Below, piece by piece: positions 14,569 through 23,093 of a stretch of 35,047 bases of DNA. The notes under the pieces are model-generated. The model saw only the letters and a list, made by a program, of their open reading frames with translations, was not told where the DNA came from and did no database searches. The DNA is taken from NCBI GenBank assembly GCA_028867395.1, contig JAGWGO010000001.1, forward strand, positions 1-35,047. The letters run 5' to 3'. Position numbers and translations under genes: made by a program. The DNA is from Nitrososphaerota archaeon (lineage in GTDB: Archaea > Thermoproteota > Nitrososphaeria > Nitrososphaerales > Nitrosopumilaceae). Numbering within the stretch: the first letter of the stretch is position 1; the number at the start of each line of letters is the position of its first letter.

Positions 14569-16467
14569 CTAAGGTCTCCTTCGTTTTGACCAGATGGCAA
14601 TACCTATGATTACTGCCGCTACAGCAATGCCAACAGCTACTGCTACTGTTTGATCTGGATTTGGTCCGGGAGGCGGGACTGATTGTACAGTTACAGATGT
14701 AGAGTTGGAACTTGACAAGCCGTTGCTATCATAAGCCGTTGCATTAATTGTAAAAGTTCCTCCCTGAGAATAGGTGTGAGTCTGTGGGAACTGACCGCTA
14801 GATGTCTGACCGTCGCCCCAGTTCGTGTCTATTTTTGTAATTGATGCACCTTGAGTTGTAGCTTGAGCTTGTCCATTGACACTTACTGAAAGGCCATTTA
14901 ACGTAGCAGCGATGCTAATTGTGGGAAGAGTTTGGAGTGAACCTGTGGGAGCCGCATCAGAATGTGAGAGGCCTCCGCCAATATCCTCACCTTCGTTTGC
15001 TTGGGGTGCGGATTGGTAGAAATTAGTGCTGTTTCTAAAGCTAAGTGGCTGAGGAGTGCCTGCATCTCCATTTTGGATATAGTTCCAGTCGTTGTAGCCT
15101 GTAAGCGTTGTTAACGTAGTGGTACTACATGAGATAGATGGTAGGTTGTTGAGAACTTGGGAATATGATCCACTGCCTACGCCATTTTGGTTCCAGTCGT
15201 CTGTAGTGCCTGTGTATCCAGTCGCCGTACCTCCAGAATACGACCACCAGATTGGTCTTTGACCACTAGTGGGGCATGATGATGGCTGGTTTGCTTCAGT
15301 GCCTGCAGGAGGCGGAGGGTTATTTGATGGGTATTGGTAGCTTCCAACGTCAGAGTCTGCCAGATTGTTCTCGTTTAGGTTTGCAAGAGCTGTGTTAGAA
15401 AAGTCAAGAGGCCTGCAAACATCTGCGGTCTTTCTGAAAAGGTATGTGTACGACATTACAGAGAGATAGTTTGGCTTGCAGTTGTTCATGTCCGCTGCCG
15501 TTCCTGTCCTGCCGCCATGTCCTAACCCAAAGTTGTGGCCAATCTCGTGCATAAGCTCTGCCTCCTGCTCGTCAGTAGTACCTACACCATTTTCAAAGTT
15601 ACCAAGTGAGATTACCATGTCATTGCCAAATATCTCTCCCCAGCCAGAATACTGTGGGTTTTTGTATTGATAGTTGACAAATGTGACATAATGGAATACC
15701 TGCCTCTTTGCTGTAAGGCAGTTGTAAGCGTTGGCGTTTGTGATTGTTCCTCCAGGGCTACTTGGTACTGCATTTGAAGGGCAGTACACTGTGTTTCCTT
15801 GCCTTTCTGCAACAGTGCCAAAGGTGTGCTGTTTTATCCACGTGTAACTTTGAAAGTCCGTGTTCCCTGTGGTGCATGAGCTTTGAGGCGTTCCATAGTT
15901 TGCAGTATTGAGAACATTTACGTAGCAGTAAAAGAGTCCAGTGTCTCCGCTGTTTGTTGATGGATTCTCTCCCCACTGGACATGCAACTGGATTCCTTGA
16001 TTGTAAAATGCCTTGACCACATCAGTAACTACCTGAGAGCTCGGACACAAGCCATGCATGCAGTCAAGCTCGATGTAGATGTCCTTTTTGGCAGTAGAGG
16101 GACAGACAGACAATCCCGTAGGATCATTTGCAATTGTATTTCCAGGAGTACAGGGTAAGTTGTAGACATAGGTAACTGGATAGGTACTAAGGTAACTGCT
16201 TGTAAAACTTATGTCGAGGCCTGCGTTTGAGCCTGAGCTTACCTTCCAGTTATCACAGACGCCGTCCTTTACGGCATTTCCTCCGTATGCAGCGCAGCTA
16301 TAGGGGTCCTTTCCCCCAGCACCAAAATTTGCATAAGTGTTATCTGAAGACAGAAAAGAGCTCTCATCGCTGTTGAGGGCTAACGCAGGCACCAAGCCAA
16401 CTGCTATCATAGAAAGTGAGAAGATCAAAATGATGTGTACCGGACCTACCACAACCAACCCGCTCAA
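14569..16467 (-). CDS. Secreted metzincin metalloprotease with PKD domain and membrane anchor
   Basis: The 632-residue protein starts with a hydrophobic signal segment (HIILIFSLSMIAVGLVPALA). The zinc site is HEIGHNFGLGHGG at about residues 307-319 (HExxHxxGxxH), and the Met-turn is in LSVMSYTYLF about 20 residues later, so it is a metzincin. Eleven or more Cys residues before and after suggest disulfides. A PKD-type domain (DTNWGDGQTSSGQFPQTHTY) is near 540-600. A final membrane helix (VAVAVGIAVAAVIIGIAIW) ends in a KRRRP stop-transfer tail. It would act outside the cell, anchored to the membrane. The TTG at 16467 is used because no ATG precedes the signal segment; CTTAAAACC lies about 20 nt upstream. 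Confidence 0.9.
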   Translation of the reverse strand: MSGLVVVGPVHIILIFSLSMIAVGLVPALALNSDESSFLSSDNTYANFGAGGKDPYSCAAYGGNAVKDGVCDNWKVSSGSNAGLDISFTSSYLSTYPVTYVYNLPCTPGNTIANDPTGLSVCPSTAKKDIYIELDCMHGLCPSSQVVTDVVKAFYNQGIQLHVQWGENPSTNSGDTGLFYCYVNVLNTANYGTPQSSCTTGNTDFQSYTWIKQHTFGTVAERQGNTVYCPSNAVPSSPGGTITNANAYNCLTAKRQVFHYVTFVNYQYKNPQYSGWGEIFGNDMVISLGNFENGVGTTDEQEAELMHEIGHNFGLGHGGRTGTAADMNNCKPNYLSVMSYTYLFRKTADVCRPLDFSNTALANLNENNLADSDVGSYQYPSNNPPPPAGTEANQPSSCPTSGQRPIWWSYSGGTATGYTGTTDDWNQNGVGSGSYSQVLNNLPSISCSTTTLTTLTGYNDWNYIQNGDAGTPQPLSFRNSTNFYQSAPQANEGEDIGGGLSHSDAAPTGSLQTLPTISIAATLNGLSVSVNGQAQATTQGASITKIDTNWGDGQTSSGQFPQTHTYSQGGTFTINATAYDSNGLSSSNSTSVTVQSVPPPGPNPDQTVAVAVGIAVAAVIIGIAIWSKRRRP

Positions 16468-16687
16468 ATAACTTGGAATTTGGTTTTAAGACTTGCTGTG
16501 AGGTTTGGAAACGCGTAATAGAATTTTGGTAATTGTAACAATTTTATCAAATATTTGCATTTTATTGTTATAAATGGAAAATTTTCACAAGCAGTTGCAA
16601 ATTGAGAAAAAAAGGAGAAATACCTCGCTGGGTAGATCGATTCTGGGGTGGGAGAATTTCAAAAAAGTACAATTCTCTTGTAAAAAG

Positions 16688-18406
16688 ATGAAAAATCTAA
16701 ATATCCTGCTTTTAGTTCTTTGTGGAGGAATATTTTTTGCTACAGTACCACATGCCCTTGCCCAGCCAACAATAACTTGGGATTGTGGTTCGTTTTGCTC
16801 GCATTCCCTCTCTGATGGCGCGGTTGGATCCTTTTTTTCTCCAACAACATCGCAGTTCACGGTAAGCGATCCATCTCTTGCCTCTCCCACTTTGAACCAC
16901 ATCATAGTGCTTGTAAACTCTACAACTGATCCTTCTGGCATCACACTAAACCTTACAGAGACTGCTCCAAACAGCGGGATGTATACAAACACCAACCTCA
17001 TCTTTACAAACGGAACTGGCACCTTTGGAGTCTCAAGCAGCCAGACAATTGGAATAAACAATCCGTCGCTAATTACCGACGCAACAAAGGTAGAGACTCT
17101 AGTTGGTGATGTCATGGTCTTTTCAACTACAGATACCACTGGCATATCGATGAACCTTACAGAGACAGGTCCTGGAACTGGAATCTTTACTGCAACACTG
17201 CAATTTACAAGCGGTCCATCTGTTAACGGCAAGTCAATTAGCGTTCAAGCTGGAGACACGGTTACAATAATGGACTTTTTAAATTTTGATGTAACAAATG
17301 AGCTAGTTACACCAAACCCCGATCCTGCATTTGGTGCTCTGCCGTCATCATATGGCGACGAGGTCGATGCAGTATTTGATGGGGTAAAGGCGCCAATGTA
17401 TCTCAATGCAGGATCCGCGCCAGGCGGAGGGGGAGGTGGACTCATTCGACCAAGTACGGTACTTGACCTGGCCCTTGGCGGGGGAAAGAGTGCAGACACA
17501 TTTGATCCCCCAAGCATAGGAAACGACTATTACTATCGGTTCGGTGGCGGAGTAACAATTAACAACAAGCCATTTACCATTGCAAACTATTCGACCACAA
17601 TCCTGCAGCAAGTACTTGACATCGGCAAGCCTGCAAAGTTTGGCTTTAAGATATTTGACGAGAGGGGTGCATATACGATTTCGGACGTGGTGATGTACTT
17701 CCACTTCAAGGGAGACCCGTCGCCCCAAAATGCTGACACCTGGATATCGTGGGACAGGTCCAGGGGGCCATTAACACACGACCCAAACGGCATCTTCAGC
17801 GCAACCAGCATCAACACGACAATCTCCGGCAAATATCTTCTTGCCAACTTTACGATGGTTCCGCAAAAGACCATGCCTGACTCGAGCTTGATAATGAGGA
17901 TGTGGGACGACAAGCTTGCAATGGGCGACGTGCCAATATGGGGTGCGATTGTAATTGTAGACCCCAATGCACCTGTGCCTGTAAAGAAGGTGCCTGATAA
18001 CCAGTATGGAGACTATGTCACACTTGAGAACATTCTTGGCAGGGACGGGTACGACATACCCTTGATGCTAAACAAGATGCACAGTCTTGCCGACATCTAC
18101 ACCTCGCTTGAGATAAACTGGGTTTACGACAAGGGGGTGGACAAGCTAACAATGGTGGAGTCTGACAAGTCAGGCAACCTAATGGGGGAGCTTGTGTGCA
18201 ACCTCACCAAGAAGATAGTACAACCCAAAGTGACAGACCATGGCTATTTTCTCTTTACTACAAAGCAGCTAAACAGGCAGGACGTTCAGGGTGAGGAGGC
18301 TGCAAAACTTGCCGAGGCAGACAAGGCACTCAAGCTCGTTCAAAGTCTTGGCCTTGTGAGGCAGAACAACTTTGATATATTGAACGGTACAATGCCCAGG
18401 ACATAG
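16688..18406 (+). CDS. Secreted surface protein with ET..SG.F repeats
   Basis: The start at ATG 16688 gives a clean signal peptide (MKNLNILLLVLCGGIFFATV, cleaved near ALAQP); the frame is open to ATG 16574, which would add 38 charged residues before it. Two tandem beta-sandwich repeats at about residues 25-190 contain NLTETAPNSGMYTN and NLTETGPGTGIFTA, the same motif as in the protein at 11201-14542. A Gly-rich loop (APGGGGGGLIRP) separates them from a C-terminal half of mixed strands and helices, with no membrane anchor. The function is probably structural. It is divergent from the protease, and the two share the 106-bp or longer upstream region. Confidence 0.8.
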   Translation: MKNLNILLLVLCGGIFFATVPHALAQPTITWDCGSFCSHSLSDGAVGSFFSPTTSQFTVSDPSLASPTLNHIIVLVNSTTDPSGITLNLTETAPNSGMYTNTNLIFTNGTGTFGVSSSQTIGINNPSLITDATKVETLVGDVMVFSTTDTTGISMNLTETGPGTGIFTATLQFTSGPSVNGKSISVQAGDTVTIMDFLNFDVTNELVTPNPDPAFGALPSSYGDEVDAVFDGVKAPMYLNAGSAPGGGGGGLIRPSTVLDLALGGGKSADTFDPPSIGNDYYYRFGGGVTINNKPFTIANYSTTILQQVLDIGKPAKFGFKIFDERGAYTISDVVMYFHFKGDPSPQNADTWISWDRSRGPLTHDPNGIFSATSINTTISGKYLLANFTMVPQKTMPDSSLIMRMWDDKLAMGDVPIWGAIVIVDPNAPVPVKKVPDNQYGDYVTLENILGRDGYDIPLMLNKMHSLADIYTSLEINWVYDKGVDKLTMVESDKSGNLMGELVCNLTKKIVQPKVTDHGYFLFTTKQLNRQDVQGEEAAKLAEADKALKLVQSLGLVRQNNFDILNGTMPRT

Positions 18407-18473
18407 CCCTTGCAAAACTTTCATCCATAAAGATCCATTTTTCCCTAGTGTTTTTCATAATAGGAAAGGGACC

Positions 18474-19739
18474 TCACGTCCTTTGGAAATTTGCTTCTGT
18501 CACAGTGGTCCCGTTATACTCTACATGAACCCGCTGGGGACCTGACAAGAATTGGCTTGTGACATCAAACGTTGTGGTAAAGTTTCCCCACCTGTCTGCC
18601 GTGACATTATTGTCGTCTTGATTGTTATTACCAAAATAGACGTCATACTGTATGTTTGGCATAAAGTTTGAACCGTTTACTGTAACCATTGTGTTGACAG
18701 GACCGGAAGGGGGATATGCGTGAATAACTGGCGGGTCCAGTATGGTCACAGTCCTTACCAGGTCAAGAGGACCTGTTGGGTATGACCCGTTATACTCTAT
18801 CCTGTAGACGCCTGCTTTGGCATACTTGTGGGATGGATTGGAATCAAAAGAGGCAGAAGACCCGTCTCCAAAGCTCCACACTTGGCTCTGGGCAGCACCA
18901 AGGACTGAGAGGGCGGCGGGACCTGACTGTTCAATAAAATTCAGCGACCTGTTTGCCCAGAACACCATCTGCAGAGGACTTGGGACATTGCTATCGTAAC
19001 CCACGGAGATATAGCCTGTTAGATTCATATCGTTTGAGACTGTCATAACGCAAAAGTCCCTGTTCTCGGCAGGTATTCCCTTCGAGTCCACCGTTACAAA
19101 CCCGTTGTAGGTCTGTTTGCCGGAATACTGATGGCTGGGATTGGAATACCCCTCTATCTTCGGTTCACCAGTGTCTCCCTTGAGCCAAGTCCACTTGAAG
19201 AAGGGGGCTGTAAGGTTTGTTGAGACTGAAAATCCTGCATAGTCGCCCTCGACTATAACGCCCTCGTACTGGTCAAACCTTTCTATGTTCTTAAAATCCA
19301 CGGCGTTCACTGTTACTGTGAAATTTTCCCTGTCTCTTCCAATCTTCATTTTTGCATCTTTCCACTCTGTGACACTGCCACTGAACTGGCGACTAGTCCC
19401 GTTCTCTAGTCTGTATTCGTGATTTACTACGACGCTTGTATTGTTCTCCTTGATGCCATCGCCCCAATCCCATGTCTTCAATGTATAGACCTCTGCCCCC
19501 CTGAGGAAGAATCCCTCCATGAAGGGGTTTGTGCCGACATGCGAGCAGAGGGTAAGGTTGTCTTTTCCTGTGGGAATCTGGCTTGCCGTGATTTGCTGAC
19601 CTTGCGGGTGATAAAGTACCAAAAAGAGTACTGCCGCTGCGATTGCTGCTCCTGCTATGATGAAGACATAGCGGTACCCCATCGATTCGCAGTATGCGTT
19701 CCTAATCTTAAGGCTATCTGAGCAGAAGAATGATATCAT
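18474..19739 (-). CDS. Membrane-anchored PKD/IPT-domain surface protein
   Basis: The 421-residue protein has one N-terminal membrane segment (YVFIIAGAAIAAAVLFLVLY, residues 23-42), so it is anchored with the rest outside. PKD-like domains follow, with WDWGDGIKENN near 92 and WSFGDGSSASFDSNPSHKYA near 292; the second is canonical. A middle sandwich contains WLKGDTGEPKIEG. The C-terminal domain (about 340-421) is of the IPT/TIG type (YPPSGPVNTMVTVNGSNF). These domains mediate binding, not catalysis. The start is ATG 19739; an A+T-rich TTTTTAAAAAC about 25 nt upstream on the minus strand supports it. ATG 19682 is an alternative. Confidence 0.8.
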   Translation of the reverse strand: MISFFCSDSLKIRNAYCESMGYRYVFIIAGAAIAAAVLFLVLYHPQGQQITASQIPTGKDNLTLCSHVGTNPFMEGFFLRGAEVYTLKTWDWGDGIKENNTSVVVNHEYRLENGTSRQFSGSVTEWKDAKMKIGRDRENFTVTVNAVDFKNIERFDQYEGVIVEGDYAGFSVSTNLTAPFFKWTWLKGDTGEPKIEGYSNPSHQYSGKQTYNGFVTVDSKGIPAENRDFCVMTVSNDMNLTGYISVGYDSNVPSPLQMVFWANRSLNFIEQSGPAALSVLGAAQSQVWSFGDGSSASFDSNPSHKYAKAGVYRIEYNGSYPTGPLDLVRTVTILDPPVIHAYPPSGPVNTMVTVNGSNFMPNIQYDVYFGNNNQDDNNVTADRWGNFTTTFDVTSQFLSGPQRVHVEYNGTTVTEANFQRT

Positions 19740-19879
19740 GAAAAAAATTGCAAGATTGGCTGGTTTTTAAAAACAATTCTTGGAAAAATTTGCATTGGGT
19801 AATTAATTTGACAGATGTCTTGGCAGCAGTACGTGTGTAATTATCAAGTCTGGTACTCGAGCTTGGCCTATTTATCGCA

Positions 19880-19907
19880 GGAAGCGGTATGCTTCCCATG
19901 GTGGGAA
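19880..19907. other. Two overlapping small palindromes
   Basis: GGAAGC-GGTAT-GCTTCC (19880-19896) overlaps TTCCCA-TGG-TGGGAA (19893-19907). They lie at the point where similarity to the GT4 gene ends. They could be part of the junction that truncated it or chance; the stretch 19740-19879 holds nothing I recognise. Confidence 0.3.
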
Positions 19908-19925
19908 AAAGCCTTCTTGTAGTGG

Positions 19926-20196
19926 GTCTTGTCGCAAGTCCCTGCCTTATTGCATTGATTGTGTACCTGATGTTGTCTGAGAATCCTGGGGGCAGCCCTC
20001 CACTGTACTCAAGTGTGGGCGGCACAAATGTTACACGGATGTTTTCGCGCTGCTCGTATTTTTCGCCCTCAATCCTGTTTGTTATCACAAACACCCTGTG
20101 GTTGTTCTCTGCAAGCTTTTTTGCAATGAGGCTGAACACATACTCGCCTCCGCCCCTCGTGGTCGAGAAGAACTGGGAGAGCAAAAGGATGTTCAT
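19926..20196 (-). pseudogene. N-terminal fragment of a GT4 glycosyltransferase
   Basis: From ATG 20196 the minus strand reads MNILLLSQFFSTTRGGGEYV and continues through FVITNRIEGEKY and GGLPPGFSDNIRYTINAI, about 80% identical to the first 87 residues of the intact GT4 protein at 3788-4963. After RQGLAT (near 19930) the similarity stops and the frame runs into unrelated sequence until 19714. The sugar-donor domain is absent, so it cannot be active. Its ATG overlaps the TGA of the Fic fragment upstream. Confidence 0.85.
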
Positions 20197-20441
20197 GTCC
20201 TTGCATACCTCCTGTATTCCTTGACGTATCTCCTGGCAAACCACTGGAGAAATATCCTCTCCTCATTTCTTGTCTGCGATCTTTCAAGGGCATTGTAGTA
20301 GCTGCTCCTTCCATCGTATGGAATGTCCATCATGGGGTAGTCTTTTCTGTGAAGGATAAAGTTGGTGTCAAGACTTGTCATGAACCCATTTCCGTCGCCA
20401 AATGGATGTATTGTCACAAACTTTAGATGAGTAATTGTCAA
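20193..20441 (-). pseudogene. Fic-domain protein fragment with a mutated active-site motif
   Basis: The reading frame of about 80 residues matches the C-terminal part of Fic AMP-transferases: IHPFGDGNG, then NFILHRKDYPM, IPYDGRSSYYNALERSQ and FLQWFARRYVKEY. The family motif is HPFx(D/E)GNGRxxR; here both Arg are changed (GNGFMTS), so nucleotide binding should be lost. The N-terminal part, including any inhibitory helix, is missing: an in-frame stop precedes the first possible codon by two triplets. The end overlaps the start of the GT4 fragment. Confidence 0.8.
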
Positions 20442-20549
20442 GATCTATTTTAATCGAATCATTAAATATTATTTATGTATACAAGAAGGCACAATATTGA
20501 ATAAAAAACAAAAGATCGCTAGTGAAAATAGAAAGGAATAGAGAAGACA

Positions 20550-20759
20550 CTAGAGTAGCTCTATCTCATCTGTCATCCCATTATTTCGTCTGCCAGAAAG
20601 CGCCGTCTTTCCTCCCTAGACGAACCTCTCCTTCCACTGGTAGAACTGCACAGGTGATACCGAGTGCTTTCTGCACTGATCTGATATTGCAATGTTGATG
20701 GTAAGTGACGCCACCAAGATTCGTATCTTCTTCTCGCTACTCCATCGCGTTCTAGCCAT
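20550..20759 (-). pseudogene. Transposase fragment (IS3/IS911-type OrfA helix-turn-helix)
   Basis: From ATG 20759 the minus strand reads MARTRWSSEKKIRILVASLT, then a helix-turn-helix (AISDQCRKHSVSPVQFYQWK), then ERFV and an in-frame TAG at 20616-20618. The same frame continues GGKTALSGRRNNGMTDEIEL to a second stop at 20550. The pattern ...C..H.IS..Q.Y.WK..F..GG..AL.GR is typical of OrfA-like transposase subunits. The catalytic part is not seen. It explains most of the gene-free stretch 20442-20869; 20442-20549 shows only A+T-rich sequence. I see no clear terminal repeats. Confidence 0.7.
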
Positions 20760-20869
20760 GAGCAAGGATATCCCCTCCAATGTATAACTTAGGAGGCGTT
20801 CCTACTCTAGAGGGAACCGTACCAAAGGATTTATCTTTTGTTATCGATGTGATCAAAAATGGTATTAAC

Positions 20870-21442
20870 ATGTTGCATCTTGTAATATTTCTAGTAATTT
20901 TTGTAGCTTTATTTTCTTATTTTATAAAACCATCAGCAGCAGAAAGTCAAGAAAATGTTAAGATTCTTAACATACGTACAATCCCTCCTACAGTTCATGT
21001 CGGTGATAATTTTACTATATCAGCAATGATCATCAACAATTCTACAAATCTAATCTCATTTAATGATGCTTGTGGTTCGCCTTTATCTGCTGTATTTGAA
21101 AAGAACGTAGCAGCTAGCAGCAGCTTATCTTGTTTTGCATTATCAGTGGTTTATCTAAAACCAGGACAGAACATTAATGTTACAGGACCTGGATTGGGTA
21201 CACTTTATAACGCCACCGATACAGGGTTGACAAACGGCAACGTTACATTTGCATACAAATTTGGTGGAACGAACAATGTCAATGTGTCAGAACCATTCTC
21301 ATTTACTATATATCAGACAAGTAAGGAGACTGTACCAGAGTTTAGCCCTGTCGCACTAGTACTTGTAGCAGCAACAACATCAGTTATTGTGCTGTCTACA
21401 AGATGGGAATGGAATTCTAACGTTAATAGATTTGAAGCCTAA
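20870..21442 (+). CDS. Secreted protein with PEFG-CTERM-like anchor
   Basis: ATG 20870 gives a signal peptide (MLHLVIFLVIFVALFSYF). The frame is open upstream to ATG 20780, but the added 30 residues look unnatural and overlap the transposase remnant region. The mature part is one beta-sandwich (VHVGDNFTISAMIINNSTNL; Cys near residues 67 and 83 may form a disulfide). The end, ETVPEFSPVALVLVAATTSV followed by IVLSTRWEWN, has the pattern of thaumarchaeal PEFG-CTERM tails: PEF, a membrane helix, then an Arg. Ser replaces Gly, so sorting by the cognate archaeosortase-like enzyme is probable but not proven. TTTATCTTTT at about 20830 may be the TATA box. Confidence 0.7.
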   Translation: MLHLVIFLVIFVALFSYFIKPSAAESQENVKILNIRTIPPTVHVGDNFTISAMIINNSTNLISFNDACGSPLSAVFEKNVAASSSLSCFALSVVYLKPGQNINVTGPGLGTLYNATDTGLTNGNVTFAYKFGGTNNVNVSEPFSFTIYQTSKETVPEFSPVALVLVAATTSVIVLSTRWEWNSNVNRFEA

Positions 21443-21668
21443 TTATACTTCAACTCAATTTTATTTTAAAAGGTAATTTAAGAAAAGAAGACAATATAAA
21501 TTCCAGAAAAGTTTGTCCGAATGCTTTCCATGATGAAACTAAAATCAGAAGGGATCCTCCTAATTAATGATTTCTTGCTTTTTTAGCTAAACATTTCCAC
21601 TTTGGCATGTAATTTCAGATTAATTATTACTAAGAGATAAAAGTACCTTCTGCGAATTACACCTGTAA

Positions 21669-23093
21669 TTGGCTAAAAGAACGATGAAAGGAGAACAGCC
21701 ACGACTGCTAGTCATTGGCTTGGATTCAGTCCCATCAAATCTATTAGTGGAGCTTGCAAATGAATTACCTAATATAAGAAAAATGATGGATAAAGGCATC
21801 TTTGCAACTCTTGAGAGTTGCCACCCTCCAATAACTGTGCCTGCATGGATGGTCATGATGTCAAGCAAGAGTCCGGGTAAGCTAGGAGTTTACGGCTTTA
21901 GACACCGAAAGGGATTCTCCTATGATGAAGGATGGTTAACAAACTCTCAAACAATAAAAGCAGCCCGGGTTTGGGATCTGATGGCAAAACATGAGAAAAA
22001 AACATGCCTTGTTGGAGTCCCACCTACATATCCACCGATAAAGATCAATGGAAGTCTGGTTTCGTGTTTTTTGACACCAAAGGACAAACAAGACTTTACA
22101 TATCCAGCTCCTCTTGCCGATGAGATTCAAAATTTGGTCGGTAAATACATCTTTGATGTTAAATTCAGAAATGATGATCGTGATAAAATAATAAAGGATC
22201 TTTATGAGATGACGCAAAAGAGATTTGATGTAATAAAATATCTACTGAAAAAAGAAAAATGGGACTACTTTATGTTTGTAGAAATAGGTGTGGACAGGCT
22301 ACACCACATGTTCTGGAAGTATTACGACAAGACTCATCCAAAATATGAAGCCGGCAACAAGTATGAAAAAGTAATACCAGATTATTACAAATTTATAGAC
22401 AAAAAAATCGGCGAACTCTTGTCAACTATAGATGATAATACCTTTGTCTTGGTCGTTTCAGATCATGGAACAGCTTCTATGAAAGGAGCTTTTTGTATTA
22501 ATGAATGGCTGATAAAAGAAGGATACCTCGTGTTGAAAAAGTATCCCACATCTGTATGTTCGTTAGAAGAGTGTGATGTAGACTGGGAAAAAACAACGGC
22601 ATGGGGATGGGGTGGATATTATGGCAGGATTTTTCTCAATGTAAAGGGAAGGGAATCCCAAGGAAAGGTAAACAGTGATGAAATTCAGAGGGTCAGAGAG
22701 GAGTTAAAAGCAAAACTTTTGAAAATTACAGGGCCGGCAGATGAAGTGCTAGACAATAGGGTATTTACTCCCGAGGATCTTTATGGAGAATGTCATGGCT
22801 CTAAATCAGACTTGATGGTTTATTTTGATAACCTTTACTGGAGATCCGCAGGGACAGTTGGACATAACACATTTTATCTCTCAGAGAACGATACAGGACC
22901 GGATGATTCTGTTCATTGGATGAATGGAATGTTCTTGCTCTACCACAAGAAAAAAACAAATCATACAACCAACATAAACAAATTGAGCATCTACGATATA
23001 GCTCCTCTCATATTAGATATGATGGATATCCAGATTCCAAAAGACATGGAAGGCAAGTTATCAAAGGAAATATCACAATGGATAAAAAATTAA
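21669..23093 (+). CDS. Alkaline-phosphatase-superfamily phosphodiesterase/nucleotide pyrophosphatase type
   Basis: The 474-residue protein has the superfamily metal ligands and nucleophile: Asp19 in VIGLDS, Thr56 in PPITVPAW, Asp209 and His212/213 in VDRLHHMFW, Asp265-His266 in VSDHG, and a later His in TVGHNTFYL. It resembles type I phosphodiesterases that cut or transfer phospho- or sulfo-groups; the substrate is not visible. There is no signal peptide. The start is TTG 21669, with GATAAAAG about 30 nt upstream; ATG 21684 is an alternative. It overlaps the start of the CysC-type kinase by 16 bp, so the two are translated as a pair. Similar proteins are found in polysaccharide loci. Confidence 0.85.
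   Translation: MAKRTMKGEQPRLLVIGLDSVPSNLLVELANELPNIRKMMDKGIFATLESCHPPITVPAWMVMMSSKSPGKLGVYGFRHRKGFSYDEGWLTNSQTIKAARVWDLMAKHEKKTCLVGVPPTYPPIKINGSLVSCFLTPKDKQDFTYPAPLADEIQNLVGKYIFDVKFRNDDRDKIIKDLYEMTQKRFDVIKYLLKKEKWDYFMFVEIGVDRLHHMFWKYYDKTHPKYEAGNKYEKVIPDYYKFIDKKIGELLSTIDDNTFVLVVSDHGTASMKGAFCINEWLIKEGYLVLKKYPTSVCSLEECDVDWEKTTAWGWGGYYGRIFLNVKGRESQGKVNSDEIQRVREELKAKLLKITGPADEVLDNRVFTPEDLYGECHGSKSDLMVYFDNLYWRSAGTVGHNTFYLSENDTGPDDSVHWMNGMFLLYHKKKTNHTTNINKLSIYDIAPLILDMMDIQIPKDMEGKLSKEISQWIKN

Noticed and set aside
18407..18473. Two T runs between convergent genes as a terminator pair
   Set aside because: The runs (TTTTT at about 18437 and 18452) are compatible with archaeal oligo-T termination, but they are too short and common to call with confidence.
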